NCBI GenBank assembly: GCA_958295665.1
Contig: OY282559.1
Coordinates: 133,589,241-133,653,240, forward strand
DNA length: 64,000 nt
Direction of reading: 5' to 3'
DNA from: Tipula vernalis
Taxonomy: Eukaryota; Arthropoda; Insecta; Diptera; Tipulidae
Position 1 is the first letter of the stretch. The number at the start of each line of letters is the position of its first letter. This document shows positions 44,109 through 54,480 of this stretch, piece after piece. The position numbers and the translations under genes were made by a program. A model generated the notes under the pieces. That model searched no databases, was not told the origin of the DNA, and worked only from the letters and a program-made list of their open reading frames with translations.

Positions 44109-44314
44109 CATTTTAATTGTGTTTCGATTAACACGAGAAGTATATTAGAATTTACGAACAGTAATTCAACGAAACCGACTAATAGACATAATTCTATTTA
44201 TTTAATTAAATGATTTTTAATATATTTCGAAGATTGTAATATATTTCGAAGATTGTAATTACTGTTCGTAAATACTAATATACTTCTCGTGTTAATCGAA
44301 ACACAATTAGAATG
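44109..44314. mobile_element. Foldback (MITE-like) element with 52-58 bp inverted arms
   Basis: The left arm 44115-44166 and right arm 44257-44308 are reverse complements with one mismatch over 52 bp; with two mismatches the arms extend to 44109-44166 and 44257-44314. The 90-bp centre holds a perfect 19-bp tandem duplication (TATATTTCGAAGATTGTAA at 44221-44239 and 44240-44258). No target duplication was found, so the superfamily is unknown. It abuts the presumed end of Gypsy B. Confidence 0.8.
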
Positions 44315-45047
44315 TAAATCGTGGTATAATCAGTTCAGTCGCCGCGGCCTGATGAGAAGATCATAAGCTCATCAGTTCGAAACTGTTTTGATGTTATAAT
44401 GGCCGAAATTGATGTTCAGAAACATAATATTTGGCTCTCTAATTATCAAATGTGAAATCATCACCAACGTGAAAAAGTCTTGAAACACACAAGTTGAAGC
44501 TTTGGTAAACAATATTCGGTTGCGACAACCTCAACCTAAAGCTATTATATACATAAATGCCAAAAACATATCAGCTCTTTAATCCATAAAGAGGTGCTCA
44601 CTATTAACTTATTTGCTCTCATTTAGTTAAATTTGAAGGTATCATAACCTTTATAGAAAATAGTGACGGTGGTAGTATCTATTAATATGTTGTCATAACC
44701 GCCATTGTGAAAACATCATCCCCCTGAGCAACAGTATTGTATACAGGTTTGTATCTTGGGTAATATTAATATTGAGTAACTATTATAAATAGTATAATAG
44801 TAATTGATACTAATAAAGTTATTTACTATTTATAGTACATAGTTACTCAATATTAATATTATCCAAAAAACAAAGTACAATTTTTACGTACAATACAGTA
44901 CAAGTATAAAATAAATTAAAAATTATTTAAATTTTTCAACACTTTCATTTATTTATTATTTCACTTAAATTTTCAATCCTGAAATACCAGATTTAGTTAT
45001 TTTAATTACACGGTCAATTCTATTTATTAAAATTTAATTATAATCAA
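44315..45047. other. Intergenic AT-rich DNA with a hairpin
   Basis: No gene. A perfect 21-bp inverted repeat (AATATTAATATTGAGTAACTA at 44762-44782 and its complement at 44840-44860), with further pairing inside, could form a stem and may be another small element or the end of the adjacent transposon. Confidence 0.5.
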
Positions 45048-47153
45048 TTATCCCAAATAATATATTCTTCCCCTTTTGGAAGTTTGTTTACACGTTAGTT
45101 CTTCAATAGACAAAGTAAAAAAATTATCAATTTTTTCAACACGATATGCAAAGAAATGCTGATCGAAATACAGAGTATCAATTGATTGAAGGCATAAAAA
45201 TAAATTCTTCTTATAACTTAAAACGTAATGAACAAACGCAAAAATTGGATCGGCGTCTAAATGAGTTCCAACATAAATAATGCTTCCATTTTTAAGCAAC
45301 ACATCGTATAGTTCTACATATTTCAATACAGTTATTTTGGAATCATTATAAGTAAATTTAAACTTCGAAGATAAGTTTAAAGGTATATTTTGAATTCAAT
45401 AATAAATTAGCGAGATTCAATTGGTTTTTAATTACTAAACTCTGTAAAAGGTTTATATTAGATTATTAGATAAAAACAGTGTTTTTTTTAAACGTCTGAT
45501 GCTTTGCTTCAAATCTTATAGGGCTGAGAGCCGAAATTGGGCCTATTATATCAAATACTCTTGCGTAATGTAAAAGTAAATGAAACTTTGGCTTTAAATT
45601 ACTATTTGATTGTTTTAAATATATACAGTTTAGTTCAGAAATAAGAATTTTTAAATATTGAGATGTTTGCTTATTGACATATTTAATAAAAACAATGGAA
45701 ATAACTTCTCTTAAAATAATTAAAAGTTTCCAATCCTCGGATGAATTTGGAATTTTGTCTCCAATTAATAAAAGAAAATATAATATTAAAACATACATTT
45801 CGGATCCAGAGACACGAATTTTATTTGATTTTAAGCAGTCCAGATTGAACAATGGAGGTTTATTTTTGGAATGTTTTCCAAAATTAAAATTTTGTAGTCT
45901 TTGGTTAATTTCGTGAATAGATGTGTGTTTGGCTTTAATTAAATTGTTCAGAACACATAGTAAAACGTAATGGCAAACGCTTTCTAATAAATCGTGGAAA
46001 CAGTCCAAACTATAATTTTATATTACGTGAAAATCGATTATGCTATTCCAGATTGAATTTTCTTCTTTTTTAACATTATATCATCTTGATAATTTTGTGG
46101 TGTTCTTAATTTATTGATATCTTCTTCGCATCTGACCTGCATTTCAATTTTTGGCATTTTACACATACGGCAGTAAAAATTACTATTAAAAGACTCTGTG
46201 AAACCTAATATCGAATTAACTCCCAAATTGTCTCCCACAATAACACAAGGAATCAACATGATATAATTATAATGTTTGAATTTAAGTTTTATTCCATCAA
46301 TTTGCAATAAATTTAATTGATCTATCAATGGCTTAACAATTTTTGAATTTCCGAATTTTTGATTGTCTTGAGAAAAAGAAATCATTGATAAAAATATATT
46401 GGACAGATTTGACGCCAAATTATCAGGAAGTACCATTAATTTTACATAAACCGCCTCCAATTTAAATATACCTGAATGAGAACCTAATGGATTCAGCGGT
46501 TCAAAATCATCAAAATAAATCATTAATTGTAATTATAGAATATCGTTTAGATTACTTGGATTGTACGATCGTTCTTACTTTCTCGGTTTGCAACTAATTT
46601 TATACTATTATCGTTGGAATATTCAAAAGTTTCTTCTTGAGATATTAAGTAAGTCTTATAATTTATAAGAATTTCTTGATATTTTAGCTGTTTAAAATCA
46701 TATATTCTGAATGAATTGATGTTTCCGAAAAAATTAACTTTAAAATGGCTGAAATCTCTGAAGATTAAATAAGATTCATCACTGTTTATAATAAAAACCA
46801 GTTAATCCCATTATAATATTGAAAATAGTGGTTCCAGGATATCTTTCATTCGCCAGCAACTGAAGTATGGTTTTTAAAAAATAATTGTGTGGAATTGTAT
46901 TAGTCTGATGACATTCATCATCTAGGAAATCTGCTGTTAGGTGCAGGTCTTTAGAATTATTTTCAGCTTTAGTTAATTCTTTATCTACTAAGCTTGAAAG
47001 TAAATTTGGTTTTTCCGAATGGACACGACGTATGTGGTTAAACGAAATAAAATATATTTGAAAAAACTCTGTCACAATCAACTTCCATGCAAACAAATCT
47101 GTGAATATTTGGATGTAACGTTCTAAAATGCTGTTTATATTTCTCTGCTTCAT
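45048..47153 (-). pseudogene. EnSpm/CACTA-like (TNP2-type) transposase gene, broken
   Basis: Minus-strand pieces, N- to C-terminal: 46779-47153 (HIRRVHSEKPNLLSSLVDKE), about 46600-46790 (NFFGNINSFRIYDFKQLKYQ), 46038-46523 (IYFDDFEPLNPLGSHSGIF, CVIVGDNLGVNSILGFTESF, FYCRMCKMP), 45466-46010 (SLDCFHDLLESVCHYV, KPKFHLLLHYARVFDIIGP, SPIRFEAKHQTFKK) and 45048-45326. The DDFEPLNPLGS, VGDNLG, ESF...CRMCK and RFEAKH blocks match the TNP2-type transposases of animal EnSpm-like elements. A GTAAGA near 46570 may be a splice donor. Stops separate the pieces and no terminal repeats are recognised. The family call rests on remembered motif order. Confidence 0.65.
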
Positions 47154-47216
47154 TGAAAGATTTTAAACTAAAATTAACTACTAAACACTAAACAATCAAC
47201 TTATCCGTGTTCCTGC

Positions 47217-48620
47217 TTATAAGTTCAATAAATCGTTATTTATTGATTCCACAATCGAAATGGTCGGCTGTGTTTTGTTACCATTTGAAACATTTACACC
47301 AAAAATGTGTAGTCGCATGAACGTCCATATATAAACGCTCTCAACCGGATATGCTATATCCAGTGCGTAAAATATGTGAAAACAGGTTTGAACGGCCTGA
47401 TTGACGTCTTCAAATTTAATTTTTTTATTAACTAGCGTGACATATGCTACTAGTTGTAATGTTACATCTCCAATAATTACGACTCGAGGCTGTAGTCCTT
47501 TCTTGTTATCTAATAGTTTCCGTTCGAATTCTTCAGCTTCTTGAAAAAAAAGTTAAAATATGCACGCACGTATATTTCGGGTTTGATTAACCTACCTTAA
47601 AATAAGCAACAAAGTTTTCTTGACTTTCAATTTTCGTTATTTTAAAGCTCTTTTGATTGATCGTTCTTTTGGTAGTTCTCGAATACGGGAAAATGTAGGG
47701 CAAAAGAACAAATGCCAGAGATTTCTTGTTATTTTCTATAAATTAATTATCACAAATATTAAGTTTATATATTTCAACATACAAATACTAGAATAGTTGA
47801 ATATTTACCTTCGGTGCAGCTGTCAACAAGAGCACAATAAGTTTTAACAGAGAAATCTGTAGATTTTTTGGCCATAAGTAAAATTTGTTTGTAATATACG
47901 TCCCATTTTTCTGCGATGTTTAATATTTGAGTGTCTTGACAGGCTAATTCAGCATCAATTTTAAGCTGAAATCAGCAACATTTTAAAGTTAAACTAAAGG
48001 TTACTTACTGAACTACCTCTGTTAAACCGACTGGAAGTACGAAAATCTAGCGAAGAGGTTTGCGGGTAAATTATAGATTCCCAAAATCAATATTTCAGCC
48101 TGATTCAGAATATCGAAATTAAAAAATTGTTACAAGTCGACTTCATCCTTTAGACAAAAATTTCGCTTCTAAAAACTTCTAAATCTGACTGAAATGTTGT
48201 TGTGCTAGCTCAGTTTGTCGTGCTTCATTGCTCTCACGTAAAGCAAGAAATTTCTCATATACTCTTGTATCGAAATTTTAGAATCTTTCAATAACTGTAA
48301 GCGTTCAGAATACGAGTTTCTCCATTTTGGAACTACTTCATCCCAAGGCTCGCGGCTATATGTTTCACGAACTCAAAGTCGTCCAAAATGCTATTATCCA
48401 AATCAAATATAAAATTTTCATAAATTAAACCAATTAATTATATTAAATAAATTATATTTTACCTGTGGGTGCTAGGATAACAGTTTTCTGTTCTATGCTG
48501 GTACGATGTCGTCTAGAAATTAAACCGCTATTGGATAATATTTTCTGTAAAATCAATAACTATCATAGAGCTTCCCGGAAGGGTTTCTGAGCTCGACAGC
48601 CCGCATTGTAATAGGTTGAA
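47217..48620 (-). pseudogene. Multi-exon gene remnant upstream of the TNP2-like gene
   Basis: Minus-strand exons with plausible splice sites: a (48009 upward; IIYPQTSSLDFRTSSRFNRG), b (47965-47809; LKIDAELACQDTQILNIAEK, KWDVYYKQILLMAKK), c (47735 to about 47596; ENNKKSLAFVLLPYIFPYSR) and d (about 47539-47217; GLQPRVVIIGDVTLQLVAYV, QTCFHIFYALDIAYPVES, then stop TAA 47217-47219). Introns are 43, 73 and about 52-56 nt; the b/c junction keeps the frame. Earlier exons (48100-48620) have coding-like pieces (EPWDEVVPKWRNSYSERL, GLISRRHRTSIEQKTVIL) but frameshifts. It ends 64 bp before the transposase frame on the same strand, as in two-gene EnSpm-like elements. Function unknown. Confidence 0.5.
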
Positions 48621-48869
48621 GTAATTTCTTTGTCAAAACATTCACATATACGACGAGATAAATAAATGAAATCAATCCGAGTCAATCTGGAAATATTAAT
48701 AATTTAATTACCTTCACTCGGCCAAATAAAAATATGATGTTCTTAAAAAAATAACCAAAAGGGTTCAAAATACAAAATCAATGCAACCTGTGTTTTTTTG
48801 TACTAAGAAACATTTATCCCTTAGCTAAACATTTATTTGAAGCAAGTATAGTTGCGCTGTTTTGTTTGA
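48621..48869. other. Short AT-rich interval, no feature seen
   Basis: Separates the gene remnant from the Jockey fragment; no motif. Confidence 0.4.
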
Positions 48870-50135
48870 CCATGTATTGCCTTTGAAGAAGATAGTTTCC
48901 CAAAACTGAGTGAAATTTTTCGGTAGAAGCTGTTTAATTTTGTAAATTAGTCCATCGTGCCAAACTTTATCAAAAGCTTGGGCGATATCCAAAAAGGCAG
49001 CAGAACAATATTTCTTTTCCTCGAAGGTGATTTTGATTGCATTTACAATTCTGTGTACTTGTTCTGCAGTACCATGTTGGTTTCGGAATCCAAATTGATG
49101 GTCTGGAATAATTCGCCGCCGTTCTTATATTGGTTTCAATTTCGTTAGTAACATTTTTTCAAATAGCTTTGAGATTGTGAGATTTGCGTTTTTGCGTTTC
49201 ATTTTTCCCTGGCTTATGTATCATTGTGATCAAATATATCTTCTATTTTTGAGGAATATAACTGGTTCGCATGATCGCGTTGAATACAAATGTTATTAGT
49301 TTTATGCATTTATCTGGTAATTCCCTTATCATTTTTCCAGTAATGAGATCAATTCCTGGTGCCTTTTTCGGGCTTATTCAAGTTTTAATTGTATTCTTAA
49401 CTTTCTTCCAATTATACTTTATAGGTTTGTAGGATAAACCATCATCCATTTGCTGGGGTGGAACGAAATAATTATCTTCTTCGTGTGGGACGAACACTGT
49501 TGCTAGATGAGCAGCAAAAGCATTGGTTTTTTCTTCATCACTTCTCGCCCAGTTTCCAGTTGGAAGTCTAATCGGTGGATTCGAATTTGTTGGCCTTTTT
49601 AAATTTTTTGTTGCCTTCCACAAAGAATAATCTGTCCTATCGGTTGCCGAGAGATCACTTAAATAGTTCCTCCTGCGCTGGTTTCCTTCTTCCCGCAAAG
49701 CAAATCTTAGGGCCTTAATAGCTCGATTTAATTTCCATTTCAATAACGGTGATTTTGTTTGCTGCCATTGTTCCTCTATAGCATCATAAAGTTGTTTGCC
49801 TATCGGCGATGTTAATCTGGAACCCCAATGAGTATGTTTAGCGTTGTAATCACCGCCCGCAAGAAATGTATTACCCTGGCTGAAATAATCGAAGAATTGG
49901 CATTTTTAAAGCGTGTTTTGGAGGGCACTATACTGCGGATATGACACAGTTTCCAGACCACTCCTGCAGACTACTTCGTAAGTTCGTAGTGTTTTAATCT
50001 TCGCTTAATCAATACAGCAGGGGCCTCCTTGTGCTTTACCATCTGGGTGCTTGGCGTCATAAATAGAGTACCCATTAATTTTGAAATAGCTATTTTTGGT
50101 GAAGCGTGTTTCTGATATTAACATTATGTCAATTG
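48870..50135 (-). pseudogene. Jockey-clade LINE ORF2 fragment (endonuclease to RT palm)
   Basis: The minus strand from 50135 reads IDIMLISETRFTKNSYFKIN, KHPDGKAQGG and LAGGDYNAKHTHWGSRL (endonuclease). 49378-49743 reads RTDYSLWKATKNLKRPT, PPIRLPTGNWARSDEEKTNA and FAAHLATVFVP. 48885-49110 reads IIPDHQFGFRNQHGTAEQVH and AAFLDIAQAFDKVWHDGL (motif A, Asp kept). The text is standard Jockey wording. It is truncated after motif A and at the 5' end, with several frameshifts and a stop at about 49999. No poly(A) tail. Confidence 0.85.
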
Positions 50136-50149
50136 TGCTCAGTGATTAT

Positions 50150-50279
50150 CAAAAAGTATCGATGTTTTTTTATCAAAAAGTATCGATACCAGTTGGGTAT
50201 CGTTACAAAAAGTATCGAGTACAAAAGTACTTGGTATCGCAATCAAAGTATCGATACTATAAAGTATCGATACTTTTTG
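50150..50279. promoter_or_regulatory. TATCGATA cluster (DRE-like) with inverted arrangement
   Basis: Three perfect TATCGATA palindromes (50181-50188, 50249-50256, 50265-50272) and at least four near-matches within 130 bp, each usually within AAAAAGTATCGATAC. TATCGATA is the DRE motif bound by DREF and overlaps BEAF-type sites in flies. The ends (AAAAAGTATCG and TATCGATACTTTTTG) are inverted, so it could instead be a small foldback element. No gene start adjoins it. Confidence 0.5.
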
Positions 50280-50289
50280 CGGATCCCTA

Positions 50290-51055
50290 CTCAGTGGTTG
50301 AATTTGATAGAAACAGTGGACCATGGAACCATACACATATGTTTGATTGTAGCATTTGTGACGGATATAAGCCATGCGAAACGATGTCTGCTGGATTATT
50401 TCTACAGTCGACGTGTCTACATGAAGAAATTTTGGTCAGTTATTGTATATGTTTTACACCCTATTGGCTACGAATGTCTTCCAGGTAGCGGTAGAATCCG
50501 ACCAGTAGTTAATGTTTGAAATCTCCATATATTTTGTGAAGAAGTGTTTTTTTTTCATCAATTGGGCAAGGAGTTAGGCAGCACATAATTCCAACCGCGG
50601 TAATGTAATTTTGCTTAAAGGGGTAACACGAGATTTGGCACAAAGTGTAGGATGGTGTAGAAATTTCCAGCAGGTAAACAGCATCTTGTATATATGACAG
50701 CCCCAAACGCCCTTTTGTTTGTATCAGAGAAACCATGCAGTTCAATATTTGATGGCGCTTCGATCTTGAATAAGTATCGTGAAATACGAAACAACATTAA
50801 ATTTGATAAATGATTACGAAATTTTATCCATTGATTAAAGAGCTCTGGTGGCAGCTGATCATCCCATCCTAACTTTAAATTCCAGAAATTTTGCTTAAAT
50901 AATTTCCTTATAATGATGACTGGTGCTGATATCCCAAGAGGATCAAACACACGAGCGATGTCTGATATCACTGATCGTTTCGTTAGTGCTGAATGTTGAG
51001 ACATGTTTATTTTTATGTGGAATTCATCGCTGTTAGGTTGCCAATAAACGCCCAA
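50290..51055 (-). pseudogene. BEL/Pao pol, region after RT
   Basis: 50615-51055 reads MGVYWQPNSDEFHIKINMSQ, LTKRSVISDIARVFDPLGIS, APVIIIRKLFKQNFW, WDDQLPPELFNQWIKF and IELHGFSDTNKRAFGAVIYT, the post-RT segment often annotated as peptidase A17 plus the start of RNase H (Asp in GFSD). The frame breaks at about 50615, and later pieces down to 50290 lie in other frames. A canonical BEL would continue into integrase. Confidence 0.85.
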
Positions 51056-51085
51056 TGTCCTTCATGCTGTTTGATGCTGTTTCAA

Positions 51086-51994
51086 TCAACCTTTATCTAA
51101 TCGTAGTAGCTGTTCGCGATCTTCAATTGGCACATCTTGAAGTATTTCTGAGGAATTAGAGTACCATTTTCGAAGTTCCATACCTGCTGAAAGCAGTAAT
51201 TTGGTTGTTTCCGATTTTACAGAGATCAAGTGCTGAATAGAATTTGCTCCAGTTAAAATGTCGTCCACATAGATGTCATCTTTCACGACAGCGGAGCTCA
51301 ATGGATACGTAACTTGTGAAGTTATTGCTAATTCTTTGAGGCAACGATTAGCAAGAAATGGTGCACTTGTTGTGCCATACGTGACCGTGTTGAGTCGAAA
51401 AAACTGAAGTATCGATGTGTTCTACGACACGTAGTTTTGTCGTTGAGCTGTCAGGCTTCAAAACACAATGATGCGGGAAAATGTAGTTATGAGGTGGCAC
51501 GTTGTCTGAAGAAATCGGTGTCATATGACCCAATTGTTTATATTCATTGATAAAGTCAGAATATTGTTGCTTCAACTTTGGATTACGTCCTAGTTTTCCC
51601 TCTAACTTATAAAATCGACTTTGTGCCATCGAAAATGAATTGCCCAAAACTGATGGTGTCTCTTTGAATGGCAGACGCGTAAAGTAAATCTACCTTCTTC
51701 ATTCCTCGTAACATTTCGGACAAAATATTCCTCACAGGCATGTTCCTCTAATGATATCGACTTAGATTCATTTTCAACTGATTCGAGTTTCCAAAACGAC
51801 TCTATTTTATTTTCTAAATCGAGCGATGCAGACAAAAACGACAAAAAGGTGCTTGATTCTGAATCGTTAGATATTGGTGGCATAATTGAACCAGATACCA
51901 CCCAGCCAAACACGGTGTTCTGAAGTATCGGAAGGTCATCAGCCAGCCGAATCTGTCCATTTGACAGTAACTTGCAGAATATCTTAGCTCCCAA
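51086..51994 (-). pseudogene. BEL/Pao protease and reverse transcriptase, frameshifted
   Basis: 51602-51994 has IFCKLLSNGQIRLADDLPIL and NTVFGWVVSGSI, the end of the BEL protease and the junction before RT. 51348-51647 has YSDFINEYKQLGHMTPISS and NYIFPHHCVLKPDSSTTKLR. 51086-51301 has IYVDDILTGANSIQHLISVK, motif C intact, and LSAGMELRKWYSNSSEI. Text between 51301 and 51348 (motif A region) is partly lost to frameshift. Confidence 0.88.
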
Positions 51995-52006
51995 TAGTAA
52001 ATCGAT

Positions 52007-52717
52007 CTAAGAAACAAACAAAAAAACAATCAGGTCATCCGCTTGAGCAGTTGGCCGTTTCATTGTAGTAAGCGATCTCAAATGGGACTTGAAGTTATTG
52101 ACCATGTCTAGAAATTTTTTCGATGAAGGCTTATCGATTGCCTTGAAGTTAAACAACGATTTTAAATGTTCTTCGCATATGCATTTTTCGTTGTCGTATA
52201 GTTCTATTAAGACTTCGATTGCCTTAAAATTATTTTTGGCAGTGAAATCCAAAGATGCAATAGTAGACAAAGCAGACTCCTTTAACGAATTTTTCAAATA
52301 CGTAAACCTTACAATATCCGACAGATTTTTGCTTGAATGCACTAATAATTTAAACGACTCAAAAAAATTTGACCAATGCAACAAGTTGCCAGTAAATACA
52401 GGAAGTGTGATATCGGGTAGTTTTGGAAAACTGTTCAAATGAGACGCAGTTTCCAAGTTCCTTTTATCTGGCTCCTCTATTCGAGATTCAATCTCAGGTC
52501 TAATGTTGTAGTCGACATCTTCAATTATTTTGCGTGACTCATCTGCCATATATTCGTCGTCGGTTAACAAAAGTTCATACGTATTTTGCGTTTTAACAAA
52601 TGAATTATACGTATTAACTATGTCTTCGAGGCGCAACGTTAGAGCGGCCTTAGAGGCGGTAGCTAAATTTGCCTTTTTCCACTCCAGTTTGCCTCCCCTT
52701 TTTGCTTTATCTGCCAT
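52007..52717 (-). pseudogene. BEL/Pao gag (DUF1759-like)
   Basis: The ATG at 52715-52717 starts MADKAKRGGKLEWKKANLAT; an upstream GTG codon in frame is not a start. Features are LPVFTGNLLHWSNFFESFK (the conserved FxGxxxxWxxFxxxF block), FTYLKNSLKESALSTIASLD and AIEVLIELYDNEKCICEEHL, diagnostic of BEL/Pao gag. It forms the capsid of the particle. The frame ends at 52007 before any zinc knuckles, so the C-terminus is deleted or shifted. Confidence 0.88.
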
Positions 52718-52739
52718 TTTCACGAATATTAATTAAAAC

Positions 52740-53140
52740 TTATACTTACAGTTAAGTCAGCCTCAATTCTGAATTTGATACACCTGATTTTTGTCCTGTT
52801 AGTTTGATGAAGCGATGAAGGATACACAAAATGCTGATATGTATATCTTCTAGTAGCCAATAGAAAGACCGATCGCCGTAATAGCAGTAAATACAGTTTT
52901 AATAGCAATTCCCCCGTTGCTCACCAGCACACAAACATCCACTTGTATACAAAAAAGTTACTGTTCTTTGCTTTCCTCCGAATGCAGCCTTCGTTACTGT
53001 AGTACAGTTAGAATATTTTTTCCACTTTTCTCACCGATGTGGCCGAATTGGCTATCTCACAACCTCGCAGAAAAGTTAACGATAACACAGCAATTTAAAT
53101 TAAATTTTACACTTGGTGATAAAAGTTACTCGTAGAGTCA
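52740..53140 (-). other. BEL/Pao 5' leader, probable LTR
   Basis: Noncoding sequence between the gag ATG and the unrelated DNA beyond about 53140. On the minus strand it begins near TGTTGACTCTACGAGTAAC. No second LTR copy exists in the window for comparison, so the extent is inferred. Confidence 0.35.
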
Positions 53141-53399
53141 ACACTGTCAAAAATGACGACAAATTTAATCGATCCAAAATCACTTTTCTCTACGTTTTCA
53201 AAGTCCCTGAGTCTGAAAAAGCAGAAAAAAAAAAGTTCGTCCGTCTGTTTGGGTGTCTGGATATCTTACGGTACCCATTGTATCTCGAGAATAGCTTGTC
53301 CGTTTTGGAATTTTTTTTCGCAATTTGTACGTCAAAAGAGTTGGGTATACCTGGCAAAAGAATTGACCTAAAACACCTGGTTTTATAAATATTTACGAA

Positions 53400-54480
53400 T
53401 TTTTTATATATGTTGGTTTGATTATTGAATTGGGCATTGAGTTTGGGACTGATTTGAAGGTTAAGTTAGAGGTCAATTGGCTGGTTGAGTTGAGCTTGAG
53501 TTAGATTTGAGTTGGTGTCCTAACCCAACTAGGATGTAGTTGACCAATTTTTTATACGTATGCTGGTTTGACGATTTAGTTTGGCGTAGAGTGTGCGGTT
53601 CTTCTGGAAAGATGATAATCAGGTCCAAATTTACTACGGAGCAATTTCTAAAACTTCAACTTTGATGACGGTATGATGGTATGATGCATAATGGTATGAT
53701 GTTATAATGTTATGATGTTACAATGGTACGATGGTATGGTGGTATGATGTTACGATGATATGATGGTATGATGGTGCAAAGGTATGGTGAATTGATGGTA
53801 CGGAATACATCATGGTGTGATGGTGTGATTTTTTGACGTTACAATGACACGATAGTATGATTGTATGATGGCTTAATGATGTAGTGTCATGATGGTATGA
53901 TGGAATAATTATAAGATGGATTGATTGTTTAAGGTTATGATAATAATACGGTACGTATGCCGGTATGATTTTACGTTGCTGTCATGATATGATGGCGAAT
54001 AGGAATTGAGTTGAAATTGAGTTGGATTTAAGTGAGAACTTCGGTTAGGGATTAATTTGTGGTCGAGTTTAGGGTTTAGTGGGAGGTTAGATTGAGTTAA
54101 GTTCATACATATGTATATAGCTTTCGAATCGAGTTAATTTTTTGATTGGTTTGGCCAAGTATAAAGTTGAGCAGAGGCTTGAGATTTGGTTTGAGCTAAC
54201 TAGAGTTGAAGTCGAGTTAGGAATTAGTTAGCTTGAATTTAAGTTAAGTGAGCTGTTCGGTTGGGGAGTTATTTAAGGCTAGATTTTGAGTTAGGTTAAG
54301 TAATAATTTGAAAGTTGATTTGGTGATTAGGTTGAGGGTTAGGTTAGCGGTTAATTTGGTGATTGGCTTAAGGATTGTGTTGCGATCGAGATAGAGGTTT
54401 ACTTGTAAATTGAATTAGAGGTTGGGATGAAGATTGACTTAAGAGGTTCATTTCCGGATTGATTTGGGAGTTAAATTAAT
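53400..54480. repeat. Second GAGTTG-rich array with an embedded ATGATGGT microsatellite
   Basis: 53400-53610 and 53990-54480 are the same GAGTTG/GGTTGAGTT type as 22850-24530, including CATATGTATATAGCTTTCG-like words. Between them, about 53660-53930 is an imperfect (ATGATGGT)n tract. Noncoding. Confidence 0.75.

Larger units (their letters stand above)
50290..53140 (-). mobile_element. BEL/Pao LTR element, 3'-truncated
   Basis: Minus strand: a probable 5' LTR/leader (about 53140-52740), gag (52717-52007), protease/RT (51994-51086), RNase H/A17-type region (51055-50615) and a terminal piece (50510-50290) reading NPADIVSHGLYPSQMLQS and WFHGPLFLSNSTTE, BEL pol wording before the integrase. No integrase or 3' LTR follows, so the element is truncated at about 50290, next to the TATCGATA cluster. 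Confidence 0.85.

Noticed and set aside
50106..50519. 130-137 codon plus-strand frames across the TATCGATA cluster
   Set aside because: They translate the repeat itself (KSIDTIKYRYF) plus the antisense of the BEL pol end; no protein family.
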